Shown: one piece after another, positions 53,207-60,070 of the stretch
Layout: each line of letters begins with the position of its first letter
Numbering within the stretch: position 1 is the first letter of the stretch
Origin: a bacterium
Lineage (GTDB): Bacteria; Zhuqueibacterota; QNDG01; DSAB01
Direction: 5' to 3'
DNA length: 60,070 nucleotides
NCBI GenBank assembly: GCA_011388275.1
Contig: DSAB01000092.1
Coordinates: forward strand, 1 to 60,070
Notes under the pieces: model-generated
Seen by the model: only the letters and a program-made list of their open reading frames with translations
Told to the model about the DNA's origin: nothing
The model's database searches: none
Made by a program: the position numbers and the translations under genes

Positions 53207-54310
53207 ATGAAAAAGAATCAAAACCAAAATGAACCCAATTTTCGCCGAACACTCATCAATGACATCAAACAGGGCGGATTCAAGAGAACCATCAGGCAGG
53301 ACCTGAATGAAATCACGCGGTTTTATCTGGACAGCCGGACGCTCAAGCGGCTGGAATCCATGGGCCGGATCCGCCGCTGGTTTGCCAAATGGTTCTGGAT
53401 CATCAAGAGCCTCATCCTCAAACTGACACCCGTGCGCAGGGTGCTGCTGGTATTCAGCCTGATCCTGACCTTCGGCCAATCCAGATTCGAGCTTGGAGGC
53501 GGCCATGTTTCCACGGATCTCCGCCCTTTTGCCTATTTCATCATGCTCTTCATTCTCATGCTTGAGCTGAAAGACAAGCTCCTGGCGCGTGACGAACTGG
53601 CTGTGGGGCGTGCCGTTCAAAGCGCTCTTCTGCCCCGGGACAATCCTCTGTGGGCCGGCTGGGACATCTGGATGGTGACGCGCCCCGCCAATGAAGTCGG
53701 CGGAGACCTGGTGGACTATCTGGAAACGGAAGACAGCCTGTACCTGTTTCTGGGTGACGTCGCCGGAAAAGGGCTGGGAGCGGCCCTTCTCATGAGCAAG
53801 CTGCAGGCCACGCTGCGCGCGGTCACACCGGGCGAACCGTCTCTGGGTGCACTGGGTGTCAAGATGAACCATATATTCCGACGGGACGGCCTGCCCAGCC
53901 GGTTTGTCTCGCTGATCACCCTGGCAATCGGCCGCCGCGAAAGCCGTGTTCGGTTCCTCAATGCCGGCCACATGCCGCCCCTGCTTCTTCGATCGGGCCG
54001 CGTGAGGGAACTGCCATCCGGTCACGCGGCATTGGGAATTCTTCCCGACGCCGAGTATGAAGAACAAATTCTGAACCTGCATAAAGGTGACTGGATTCTG
54101 ATCTATTCCGACGGCCTGACCGAAGCCAGAGCTGACTCCGGTGAATTCTTTGGCGAAGAACGTCTTTTTTCTTTGCTGAAGGACTCCGGTTTTCAGTCGG
54201 CCTGCGAAATGGGAAACGCCATTCTGGAAACCATCGGCCGTTTTATCGGATCCAGCCGGCCCAGCGATGATCTCTCCATGATCCTTCTGCATTACACGGG
54301 TTCTCCGTAA
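53207..54310 (+). CDS. Membrane SpoIIE/RsbU-type PP2C phosphatase
   Basis: 367-aa protein with two hydrophobic segments (about 75-92 and 105-125) and a C-terminal PP2C-like SpoIIE domain (about 135-365). Metal-binding aspartates are in EVGGDLVDY and LFLGDVAGKGLGAAL; later ones are in YSDGLTEA and SSRPSDDLSM. RsbU/SpoIIE enzymes dephosphorylate STAS-domain antagonists in partner-switching circuits. An RsbW-like kinase at 11723-12190 could act on the same antagonist; no STAS gene is nearby. The N-terminal 70 residues are basic and cytoplasmic. The 153-bp spacer upstream holds a small hairpin but no obvious promoter. Confidence 0.9.
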   Translation: MKKNQNQNEPNFRRTLINDIKQGGFKRTIRQDLNEITRFYLDSRTLKRLESMGRIRRWFAKWFWIIKSLILKLTPVRRVLLVFSLILTFGQSRFELGGGHVSTDLRPFAYFIMLFILMLELKDKLLARDELAVGRAVQSALLPRDNPLWAGWDIWMVTRPANEVGGDLVDYLETEDSLYLFLGDVAGKGLGAALLMSKLQATLRAVTPGEPSLGALGVKMNHIFRRDGLPSRFVSLITLAIGRRESRVRFLNAGHMPPLLLRSGRVRELPSGHAALGILPDAEYEEQILNLHKGDWILIYSDGLTEARADSGEFFGEERLFSLLKDSGFQSACEMGNAILETIGRFIGSSRPSDDLSMILLHYTGSP

Positions 54311-54577
54311 CCATTCAAATGCCACTCCTGAACCGTTCATCAGGAAAGAACCCGGACAGGTTCATTTTTCGGTTGTATATTTTTTTATTATGCGTTATCT
54401 TGTTTATTCAATGGAATATGAATTGAAGGTTGAATGAAGCCGCTGACCGCCATGTTTTCTGAAGAACCGCCATGCTTCTGTTCCCCGGACCCATTAAGGG
54501 GTCTTTATTCTCACGCCTTAAACGATCTATTGTCCTGTCCATATTTCAAGGCATCAAACCATAAGCAAGGAGGATTT

Positions 54578-57500
54578 ATGAAACGCCTTTCTCTAACGAT
54601 CGGGCTGTTTCTTCTGTTTGCCGCCACGGGATTTGCAGCCCGGCAGTCCGCAACCAAAAGTCCGGTGAATGAAGCCACGTTCTCCGGTTTGAAATTCCGC
54701 AACATCGGACCGGCCTTCACATCGGGCCGTATCGGTGATTTCGCGGTGAATCCCGATGACTTCAGTGAGTATTACGTGGCCGTGGCGTCGGGACATATCT
54801 GGAAAACGGAAAATCACGGCGTCACCTGGAAACCGGTATTCGACCGTTACGGCTCCTATGCCATCGGCTGTGTGGTCATGGATCCCAATAATTCCCATGT
54901 GGTCTGGGCCGGCACGGGCGAAAACAACAGCCAGCGGGCCCTGGGGTACGGCGACGGGGTCTACAAAACCACGGACGGAGGCCGGTCATGGAAAAACATG
55001 GGACTGAAAGAATCGCGCCAGATCGGCGAGATTCTGATCGACCCCCGTGACTCGGACGTCGTCTATGTGGCGGCTGAAGGTTCGGTATGGGGACCCGGCG
55101 GTGAGCGGGGCCTGTACAAGACCACCGACGGAGGCAAGACCTGGAGCCGCGTTCTGGAAATCAGCGAGCACACAGGCGTTTCCGACCTGGCCATGGATCC
55201 CCGTGATCCCGATGTCATCTACGCGGCCTCGCATCAGCGCCGCCGGCATGTGTTCACCAAGATCAACGGCGGACCCGAGAGCCGGATTTACAAGACGGTG
55301 GACGGCGGCAAGACCTGGACAAAACTCACATCCGGACTTCCCGGAGGCGACGTGGGAGCCATCGGCCTGGCCATCTCACCGGTCAATCCCGACTACGTAT
55401 ATGCCATCATCGAAGCCGCGGGAAACAGCGGCGGTTTCTTCCGCACCACCAATCGGGGCGCATCCTGGGAAAAAATGAGTTCGTATGTGTCCGGAAGTCC
55501 CCAGTACTACAACGAGATTTTCTGTGATCCCAAAGATGTGGACAAGGTTTACTCCATGGATGTCTACACTCGTGTCACCACGGACGGCGGCAAGACCTGG
55601 AACGTCCTGGGCAATGACAACCGGCATGTGGATGATCACGCCCTTTGGATCAACCCGAACGACACGCGCCATCTGCTCATCGGAGGTGACGGAGGCGTCT
55701 ATGAGTCCTGGGACGGCGGTTCCAAATGGGATTTCAAGGCCAATCTGCCCGTCACCCAGTTCTACCGCGTGGCCGTGGACAACTCGGAGCCTTTTTACTG
55801 GGTCTACGGCGGCACGCAGGACAACAACAGCATGGGCGGCCCTTCGCGCAACCTCAGCAGTCAGGGTGTAGTCAATGACGAATGGATCGTGACCAACGGC
55901 GGCGACGGTTTCTGGTCCCAGATCGATCCCCTGAATCCCGATATCGTTTACGCGGAATCCCAGTACGCGGGCATGGTCCGGTACGACAAGAAGAGCGGCG
56001 AATCCATTTCCATTCAGCCCCAGCCTCGCAAGGGAGAATACACCTACCGGTGGAACTGGGATACGCCCCTGATCATCAGCCCCCATTCTCATACCCGGCT
56101 CTACTGCGCGGCCGAGAAGGTGTTCCGCAGCGAAGACCGGGGCGATACCTGGCAGGTCATCAGTGACGATCTGACCCGTCAGATCGACCGGAACAAACTG
56201 CCCGTCATGGGCAAGGTGTGGAGTGTGGATGCCGTGGCCAAGAACACGTCCACGTCTCTCTACGGCACCATCGTATCCCTGGTGGAATCCCGGGTTCGAG
56301 AAGACCTGCTCTACGCCGGCACCGACGACGGCCTCATTCAGGTGACGGAAGACGCGGGACAGAACTGGACGAAAATCGCCAGCTTCCCCGGAGTCCCCGA
56401 ATTCACCTATGTGAGTGATATCTGCGCGTCCAAGCATGACGCCAATGTGGTCTTCGCCGCTTTCAACAATCATAAAGAGGACGACTTCAAACCCTACATT
56501 CTGAAAAGCGAGAACAGGGGAAGGTCCTGGAAGTCCATCGCCGCCAATTTGCCCGAACGGGGTTCGGTGTGGACCATCGAGCAGGATCACATCAATCCCG
56601 ATCTCCTTTTCGTCGGCACGGAATTCGGCTTCTTCGTGTCCATCGACGGCGGCGGAAACTGGGTGCAGATGAAAAACGGCCTGCCGGTCATCCCGATCCG
56701 CGACATCGCCATTCAGGAGCGGGAAAACGACCTGGTGCTGGCCAGCTTCGGCCGGGGCTTCTTTATCCTGGACGACTACACGCCGCTGCGTGCGTTCGAT
56801 CCGGACATTCTGAAGAAAGACGCCCATATCTTCCCCGTTAAAAAGGCCCTGGCCTATATGCAGACAAGAGCGCGATACGGTCAGGGTTCGAACTATTTCG
56901 CCGCGCCCAATCCCGAATACGGTGCTGTTTTCACCTTTTATCTGAAAGAATCCCTTCAGACCCTGGAACAGATACGAAAACAGAAGGAATCGAAACTCGA
57001 TAAGGAAGGCAAGCCCATCCCTTATCCTGACTGGGATGAACTGCGCGCGGAAGCGGAAGAAGAAAATCCCCGGCTCATTTTCACCATCGAAGACGAAGAA
57101 GGCAGCGTGGTGCGCCGTCTGAGCACCGGCGCAAACAAGGGGCTGCGCCGGTTCAACTGGGATCTGACCTATCCGTCAACAGCACCTGTCCGCGTCAGCG
57201 GCAGCAGAGGAGGCCGGACCGGCGGCCGCGGTGGCTTTATGGTGATGCCCGGAACCTACAGAGTCTCGATCGCGAAAAAAGTGCGCGGCACGGTCACCCA
57301 TCTGGCCGGACCGGAACCGTTCGAAGTCGTCTCTCTGAACAACACCACCCTTCCCGCTCCGGACCGAAAGGCCATGGTGGAGTTCCAGAAAAAAGTGTCT
57401 GAGCTGACCCGCCTGGTACAGGGTGCGATGCAGGAAGCGGAAAATCTGAACAACACTCTGGCCCATATCAAAGCGGCACTGTATGAAACCCCGGGCGCCA

Positions 57501-57835
57501 CGCCGGAGATGACAGACGCGGCCCTGAAGATGGAATCGGAGCTCAGCGCGATTCAGCTGAAGCTGACCGGAGACCGGATCATCGCCCGAAACAGCGAGAA
57601 TCCGCCGACCTCCATCGCGAGCCGCATGCGGACCATGGCCTATACCCATTACCGGTCCACATCCGCTGTCACGCAGACGGAAAAGGACGCCTATGAAATC
57701 GTCAAAGAGGAGATGGGGCCTCTCTACGCCAGACTGAAGCAGCTGATCGAAGTGGACCTCAAGAAGCTTGAGGCACAGCTCGAAGCCGTTCACGCGCCCT
57801 ATACACCCGGCCGTCTGGACGAGTGGAAATACTGA
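54578..57835 (+). CDS. Secreted BNR/VPS10-repeat protein
   Basis: 1085-aa exported protein with a signal peptide (MKRLSLTIGLFLLFAATGFAA). A large beta-propeller region (about 45-740) contains many BNR/Asp-box repeats. These read TTDGGRSWKN, TTDGGKTWSR, TVDGGKTWTK, TTNRGASWEK, TTDGGKTWNV, SEDRGDTWQV, TEDAGQNWTK and SENRGRSWKS. This is the sortilin/VPS10-like glycosyl hydrolase-related family common in Acidobacteriota-like and FCB-like genomes; enzymatic activity is unproven. The C-terminal third (about 800-1085) includes a Gly/Arg-rich GGRTGGRGG turn and helical segments. The ATG at 54578 has AAGGAGG 6 nt upstream; the open frame before it is unlikely coding. It is a single gene followed by a hairpin. 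Confidence 0.87.
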   Translation: MKRLSLTIGLFLLFAATGFAARQSATKSPVNEATFSGLKFRNIGPAFTSGRIGDFAVNPDDFSEYYVAVASGHIWKTENHGVTWKPVFDRYGSYAIGCVVMDPNNSHVVWAGTGENNSQRALGYGDGVYKTTDGGRSWKNMGLKESRQIGEILIDPRDSDVVYVAAEGSVWGPGGERGLYKTTDGGKTWSRVLEISEHTGVSDLAMDPRDPDVIYAASHQRRRHVFTKINGGPESRIYKTVDGGKTWTKLTSGLPGGDVGAIGLAISPVNPDYVYAIIEAAGNSGGFFRTTNRGASWEKMSSYVSGSPQYYNEIFCDPKDVDKVYSMDVYTRVTTDGGKTWNVLGNDNRHVDDHALWINPNDTRHLLIGGDGGVYESWDGGSKWDFKANLPVTQFYRVAVDNSEPFYWVYGGTQDNNSMGGPSRNLSSQGVVNDEWIVTNGGDGFWSQIDPLNPDIVYAESQYAGMVRYDKKSGESISIQPQPRKGEYTYRWNWDTPLIISPHSHTRLYCAAEKVFRSEDRGDTWQVISDDLTRQIDRNKLPVMGKVWSVDAVAKNTSTSLYGTIVSLVESRVREDLLYAGTDDGLIQVTEDAGQNWTKIASFPGVPEFTYVSDICASKHDANVVFAAFNNHKEDDFKPYILKSENRGRSWKSIAANLPERGSVWTIEQDHINPDLLFVGTEFGFFVSIDGGGNWVQMKNGLPVIPIRDIAIQERENDLVLASFGRGFFILDDYTPLRAFDPDILKKDAHIFPVKKALAYMQTRARYGQGSNYFAAPNPEYGAVFTFYLKESLQTLEQIRKQKESKLDKEGKPIPYPDWDELRAEAEEENPRLIFTIEDEEGSVVRRLSTGANKGLRRFNWDLTYPSTAPVRVSGSRGGRTGGRGGFMVMPGTYRVSIAKKVRGTVTHLAGPEPFEVVSLNNTTLPAPDRKAMVEFQKKVSELTRLVQGAMQEAENLNNTLAHIKAALYETPGATPEMTDAALKMESELSAIQLKLTGDRIIARNSENPPTSIASRMRTMAYTHYRSTSAVTQTEKDAYEIVKEEMGPLYARLKQLIEVDLKKLEAQLEAVHAPYTPGRLDEWKY

Positions 57836-57908
57836 TGTTTAATCCGGCCGCCGGCTCCGGTAAAGAATCCCTTTCAGGACCCGGAACAGGCGGCATTTCG
57901 CAGATCAG

Positions 57909-57936
57909 GGACGGTCATGCTCCGGCATGACCGTCC
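57909..57936 (+). terminator. Strong hairpin after the BNR-repeat gene
   Basis: A perfect 12-bp stem GGACGGTCATGC (57909-57920) pairs with GCATGACCGTCC (57925-57936) around the loop TCCG. The following T-rich stretch is interrupted, so termination may be partial. Confidence 0.6.
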
Positions 57937-57971
57937 ATTCTTGTCATTTGCCAAAGGAGGATGATAATCAT

Positions 57972-59594
57972 ATGATGATGAACCGGAAATATTCAAGACC
58001 GATGTTCTGGGCACTGATGCTGGTAGTGATTCCAACCCTCACCGCCACGGCCTGCACGAACTTTCTGATCAGCAAAGGAGCCTCTACCGACGGATCGGTG
58101 ATGATCACCTATTCCGCCGATTCGCATGTGCTGTACGGCGAACTGTATTACACGCCGGGCGGCACGCATCAGCCCGGCACCATGCTGGATATTTACGAGT
58201 GGGACACGGGGAAATATCTGGGACAGATTCCCCAGGTGGAAAAAACCTACACCGTGGTCGGCAACATCAACGAGCATCAGGTAGCCATCGGAGAGACCAC
58301 GTACGGCGGCCGCCGCGAGCTGCGGGATCCCGAGGCCATCATGGATTACGGCAGCCTCATGTATGTCACGTTGCAGCGGGCCCGCACGGCGAGGGAAGCC
58401 ATTCGGATCATGGATGAGCTGGTTTCCGAATACGGCTACTACAGCTCCGGGGAATCCTTCTCCATATCCGATCCGAACGAGGTCTGGATCATGGACCTCA
58501 TCGGCAAGGGACCCGACAATAAGGGCGCCGTATGGGTGGCCCGCCGGGTTCCGGACGGGTATATCAGCGCCCATGCCAATCAGGCCCGGATTCGAACCTT
58601 TCCTTTAAACGACAAGAAGAACTGTCTCTATGCCGAAGATGTCATCTCCTTTGCCAGAGAAAAGGGCTATTTTAAGGGCGCGGACAAGGATTTCAGCTTC
58701 GTGGACGCGTACGCACCGCCGGATTTCGGCGGACTCAGGTTCTGCGAGGCGCGTGTATGGAGTATGTTCCGCCGCGCGGCTCCGTCCCTGAACCTTCCCA
58801 CGGATTACGTAGCCGGCGACCCGGAAGCCGAACCCCTGCCCCTGTGGATCAGGCCGGACAGAAAACTGTCCGTCCACGATGTGATGGAGCTGATGCGCGA
58901 CCATTTCCAGGACTCCCCCTTTGATCTGTCCGTGGGCCTGGGTGCCGGACCCTACCGCCTGCCCTACCGGTGGCGGCCTTTGACCTGGGAGGTGGACAGT
59001 GTCCGGTACTGCAACGAGAGGGCCACTTCCACCCAGCAGACCGGTTTCTCATTCGTGACCCAGTCTCGCTCCTGGCTGCCCGATCCCATCGGCGGCATCA
59101 TCTGGTTCGGCGTGGACGACACCTACAGCACGGTGTACGTGCCCATGTACTGCGCCATCAGCGAGGTGCCCGAATCCTTTGCCGTGAGAACGGGATCCTT
59201 TACCGAGTTCACCTGGGAGTCGGCCTTCTGGGTGTTCAATTTCGTGGCCAATTACGCCTATTCCCGGTACAGCGACATGATTCAGGATATTCAGGTCGTG
59301 CAGCGGGAGCTGGAAGGCCGCTTCCTGGCCGATCAGCCCCAAATCGACCAGGCCGCTCTGGCACTCTACAATCAGTCGCCGCGTTTGGCCGTGGATTACC
59401 TGACCCGATACTCAATAAAAAAGGGCAATGACACGGTCAGACGGTGGAGAGCGCTGGGAGAACATCTCATTGTCAAGTACCTGGACGGCAACGTGAGAGA
59501 CTCTCTGGGCCGCCCCACCCACCCGGGTTACCCGCAGGAATGGCTGCGCCGGATCGTGGAAGCGGACGGGGAGAAGATTAAGGTGAAGGAGTAA
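57972..59594 (+). CDS. C69-family peptidase (dipeptidase)
   Basis: 540-aa Ntn-hydrolase. After an export segment (MFWALMLVVIPTLTATA) the chain continues CTNFLISKGASTDGSVMITYSADSH, where the Cys is the expected N-terminal nucleophile exposed by cleavage. GETTYGGRREL and SISDPNEVWIMDLIG match the acid ceramidase-like/C69 fold. C69 enzymes include dipeptidase A, often with broad dipeptide specificity. GGAGG lies 11 nt before ATGATGATG at 57972; an ATG at 57961 is closed by a stop after four codons. Secretion of a Cys nucleophile peptidase fits the other exported peptidases here. Confidence 0.88.
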   Translation: MMMNRKYSRPMFWALMLVVIPTLTATACTNFLISKGASTDGSVMITYSADSHVLYGELYYTPGGTHQPGTMLDIYEWDTGKYLGQIPQVEKTYTVVGNINEHQVAIGETTYGGRRELRDPEAIMDYGSLMYVTLQRARTAREAIRIMDELVSEYGYYSSGESFSISDPNEVWIMDLIGKGPDNKGAVWVARRVPDGYISAHANQARIRTFPLNDKKNCLYAEDVISFAREKGYFKGADKDFSFVDAYAPPDFGGLRFCEARVWSMFRRAAPSLNLPTDYVAGDPEAEPLPLWIRPDRKLSVHDVMELMRDHFQDSPFDLSVGLGAGPYRLPYRWRPLTWEVDSVRYCNERATSTQQTGFSFVTQSRSWLPDPIGGIIWFGVDDTYSTVYVPMYCAISEVPESFAVRTGSFTEFTWESAFWVFNFVANYAYSRYSDMIQDIQVVQRELEGRFLADQPQIDQAALALYNQSPRLAVDYLTRYSIKKGNDTVRRWRALGEHLIVKYLDGNVRDSLGRPTHPGYPQEWLRRIVEADGEKIKVKE

Positions 59595-59610
59595 AGCGGC
59601 CTTCGGCCGC

Positions 59611-59653
59611 GACCGCGGACCGCAGACGGCGGACCGCAGACGGCGGACCGCGG
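59611..59653. repeat. 14-nt tandem repeat, 2.8 copies
   Basis: The unit GCGGACCGCAGACG occurs at 59615-59628 and 59629-59642, with a partial copy to 59653. It starts right after the hairpin GCGGCC-TTC-GGCCGC (59596-59610). It is followed by a second word repeat ATGCATGG/ATGCATGG (59659-59674). Confidence 0.8.
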
Positions 59654-59683
59654 AAAAAATGCATGGATGCATGGTTGCATCCG

Positions 59684-59815
59684 TACGTGATTTGCGGTCA
59701 TGCCCAATCATATTCACGGGATTATTGTATTGGGAAAAAACGATGCCGATATGAGGGCGAATGTAGAGACAAGGCAATGCCTTGTCTCTACAAATAATAA
59801 TGATAACAGCACTGC
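59684..59815 (+). pseudogene. Remnant of a REP-associated tyrosine (Y1) transposase
   Basis: The translated motif MPNHIHGIIVLGKND (from 59700) is the HUH signature region of REP-associated/IS200-like Y1 transposases. The preceding codons read GTG ATT in another frame, so a frameshift separates the usual YVI-MPNHIH join. Neither the N-terminal part nor the catalytic Tyr region is present. A perfect palindrome (59763-59791) interrupts it. It is a decayed fragment. Confidence 0.65.
59763..59791. repeat. Perfect 14-bp-arm palindrome in transposase remnant
   Basis: GTAGAGACAAGGCA (59763-59776) and its exact reverse complement (59778-59791) flank a single A. A further right-arm-like GTCTCTAC lies at 59819-59826. 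This is REP/BIME-like in form. Confidence 0.8.
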
Positions 59816-59822
59816 AGCGTCT

Positions 59823-60070
59823 CTACATCCTCCACCCCTGAACCGGATAGAAATCCCGGACAATCCGGTCTTTGGTCAGGATCGGCAATCCCCGCAGGCG
59901 GGCGGTGGCCACGATGGTCCGGTCCGCCGGGTCGGTAGGAGACCACTCTAACCTCAGGTTTTCCGGACCGGACGTGCGACGCGTCTGCCGGGTGCGTCGC
60001 ACGTATTCGCTCACTTCACCAGCTCCCCGAGGCTCCCCCTCCGCCGGACGACCCCCCTCCACCCGAGAAA
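59823..60070 (-). CDS. PIN-domain (VapC-like) protein, 3' part only
   Basis: Partial gene running off the right edge. The last 38 codons read DPADRTIVATARLRGLPI then LTKDRIVRDFYPVQGWRM, the typical C-terminal PIN-domain segment with its DxADR metal-binding region and late Asp. VapC-type toxins are Mg-dependent RNases paired with a VapB antitoxin, which would lie outside the window. The upstream part (60060 to about 59950) is Arg/Gly-rich and unlike a usual VapC helix, so a frameshift or decay is possible. Confidence 0.6.
   Translation of the reverse strand, partial: SRVEGGRPAEGEPRGAGEVSEYVRRTRQTRRTSGPENLRLEWSPTDPADRTIVATARLRGLPILTKDRIVRDFYPVQGWRM

Noticed and set aside
55376-56827. 483-aa minus-strand frame opposite the BNR-repeat gene
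   Set aside because: The repeats of the sense gene create the open antisense frame; no domain signal.

Overview
The window is a dense bacterial chromosome segment of about 54% GC by eye, with roughly 50 protein genes, one tRNA, the RNase P RNA and very little foreign DNA. The organism looks like a Gram-negative, probably uncultured bacterium of the FCB group or a neighbouring candidate phylum. Supporting signs are an enlarged SecA, HprK beside a short HPF, an MlaD-type protein, a lamin-tail plus FlgD-Ig secreted protein, and secreted C1, C69 and BNR-repeat proteins. The phylum is an inference and cannot be fixed from this sequence alone.

Layout. Positions 282-14659 are mostly plus-strand housekeeping genes: lepA, hemW, uvrA, a fused prenol kinase/prenyl-phosphate kinase-like membrane protein, ugd, eno, an ftsB-like gene, an RsbW-like kinase, rlmN, a SurA-like lipoprotein and a tiny Cys-rich protein. 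A minus-strand TPR gene interrupts this run, and a minus-strand acyl-activating enzyme follows it. Positions 16548-24302 form a plus-strand export and peptide-degradation cluster: two type I signal peptidases, two tandem secreted papain-like peptidases, a membrane-anchored beta-lactamase-like hydrolase and an exported amidohydrolase. Positions 24378-44341 are one long minus-strand block. In transcription order it holds a lamin-tail protein, a 57-residue membrane protein, rpsU, yqeY, cvpA, mutS2, dnaG, a CAT tRNA, a C4-zinc-ribbon protein, an RNase HI-like gene, rnpB, recJ, nusB, secA, topA, xerC/D, hpf, hprK and mlaD. Positions 44724-59594 run on the plus strand: a threonine-biosynthesis operon headed by a protein I do not recognise, then a TPR/CxxC signalling protein, a flavin reductase, a LEA14-like protein, an RsbU/SpoIIE-type phosphatase, a BNR-repeat protein and a C69 peptidase. 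The right edge is a small scrapyard: 14-nt repeats, a REP-type transposase remnant with a perfect palindrome, and a cut-off PIN-domain gene.

How the parts fit. The minus block is an expanded macromolecular-synthesis cluster (translation, priming, repair, topology, secretion). The RsbW-like kinase at 11.7 kb and the SpoIIE-type phosphatase at 53.2 kb are two pieces of a partner-switching circuit whose STAS antagonist is not in the window. The signal peptidases and enlarged SecA match the many signal-peptide-bearing peptidases here.

The observations most worth following are the unknown first gene of the threonine operon, the VTE5-like/VTE6-like fusion, the tandem secreted C1 peptidases, the TPR-TM-CxxC protein, the Cys-bearing insertion in SecA, and two DnaA boxes inside a shared 20-nt repeat upstream of rpsU.
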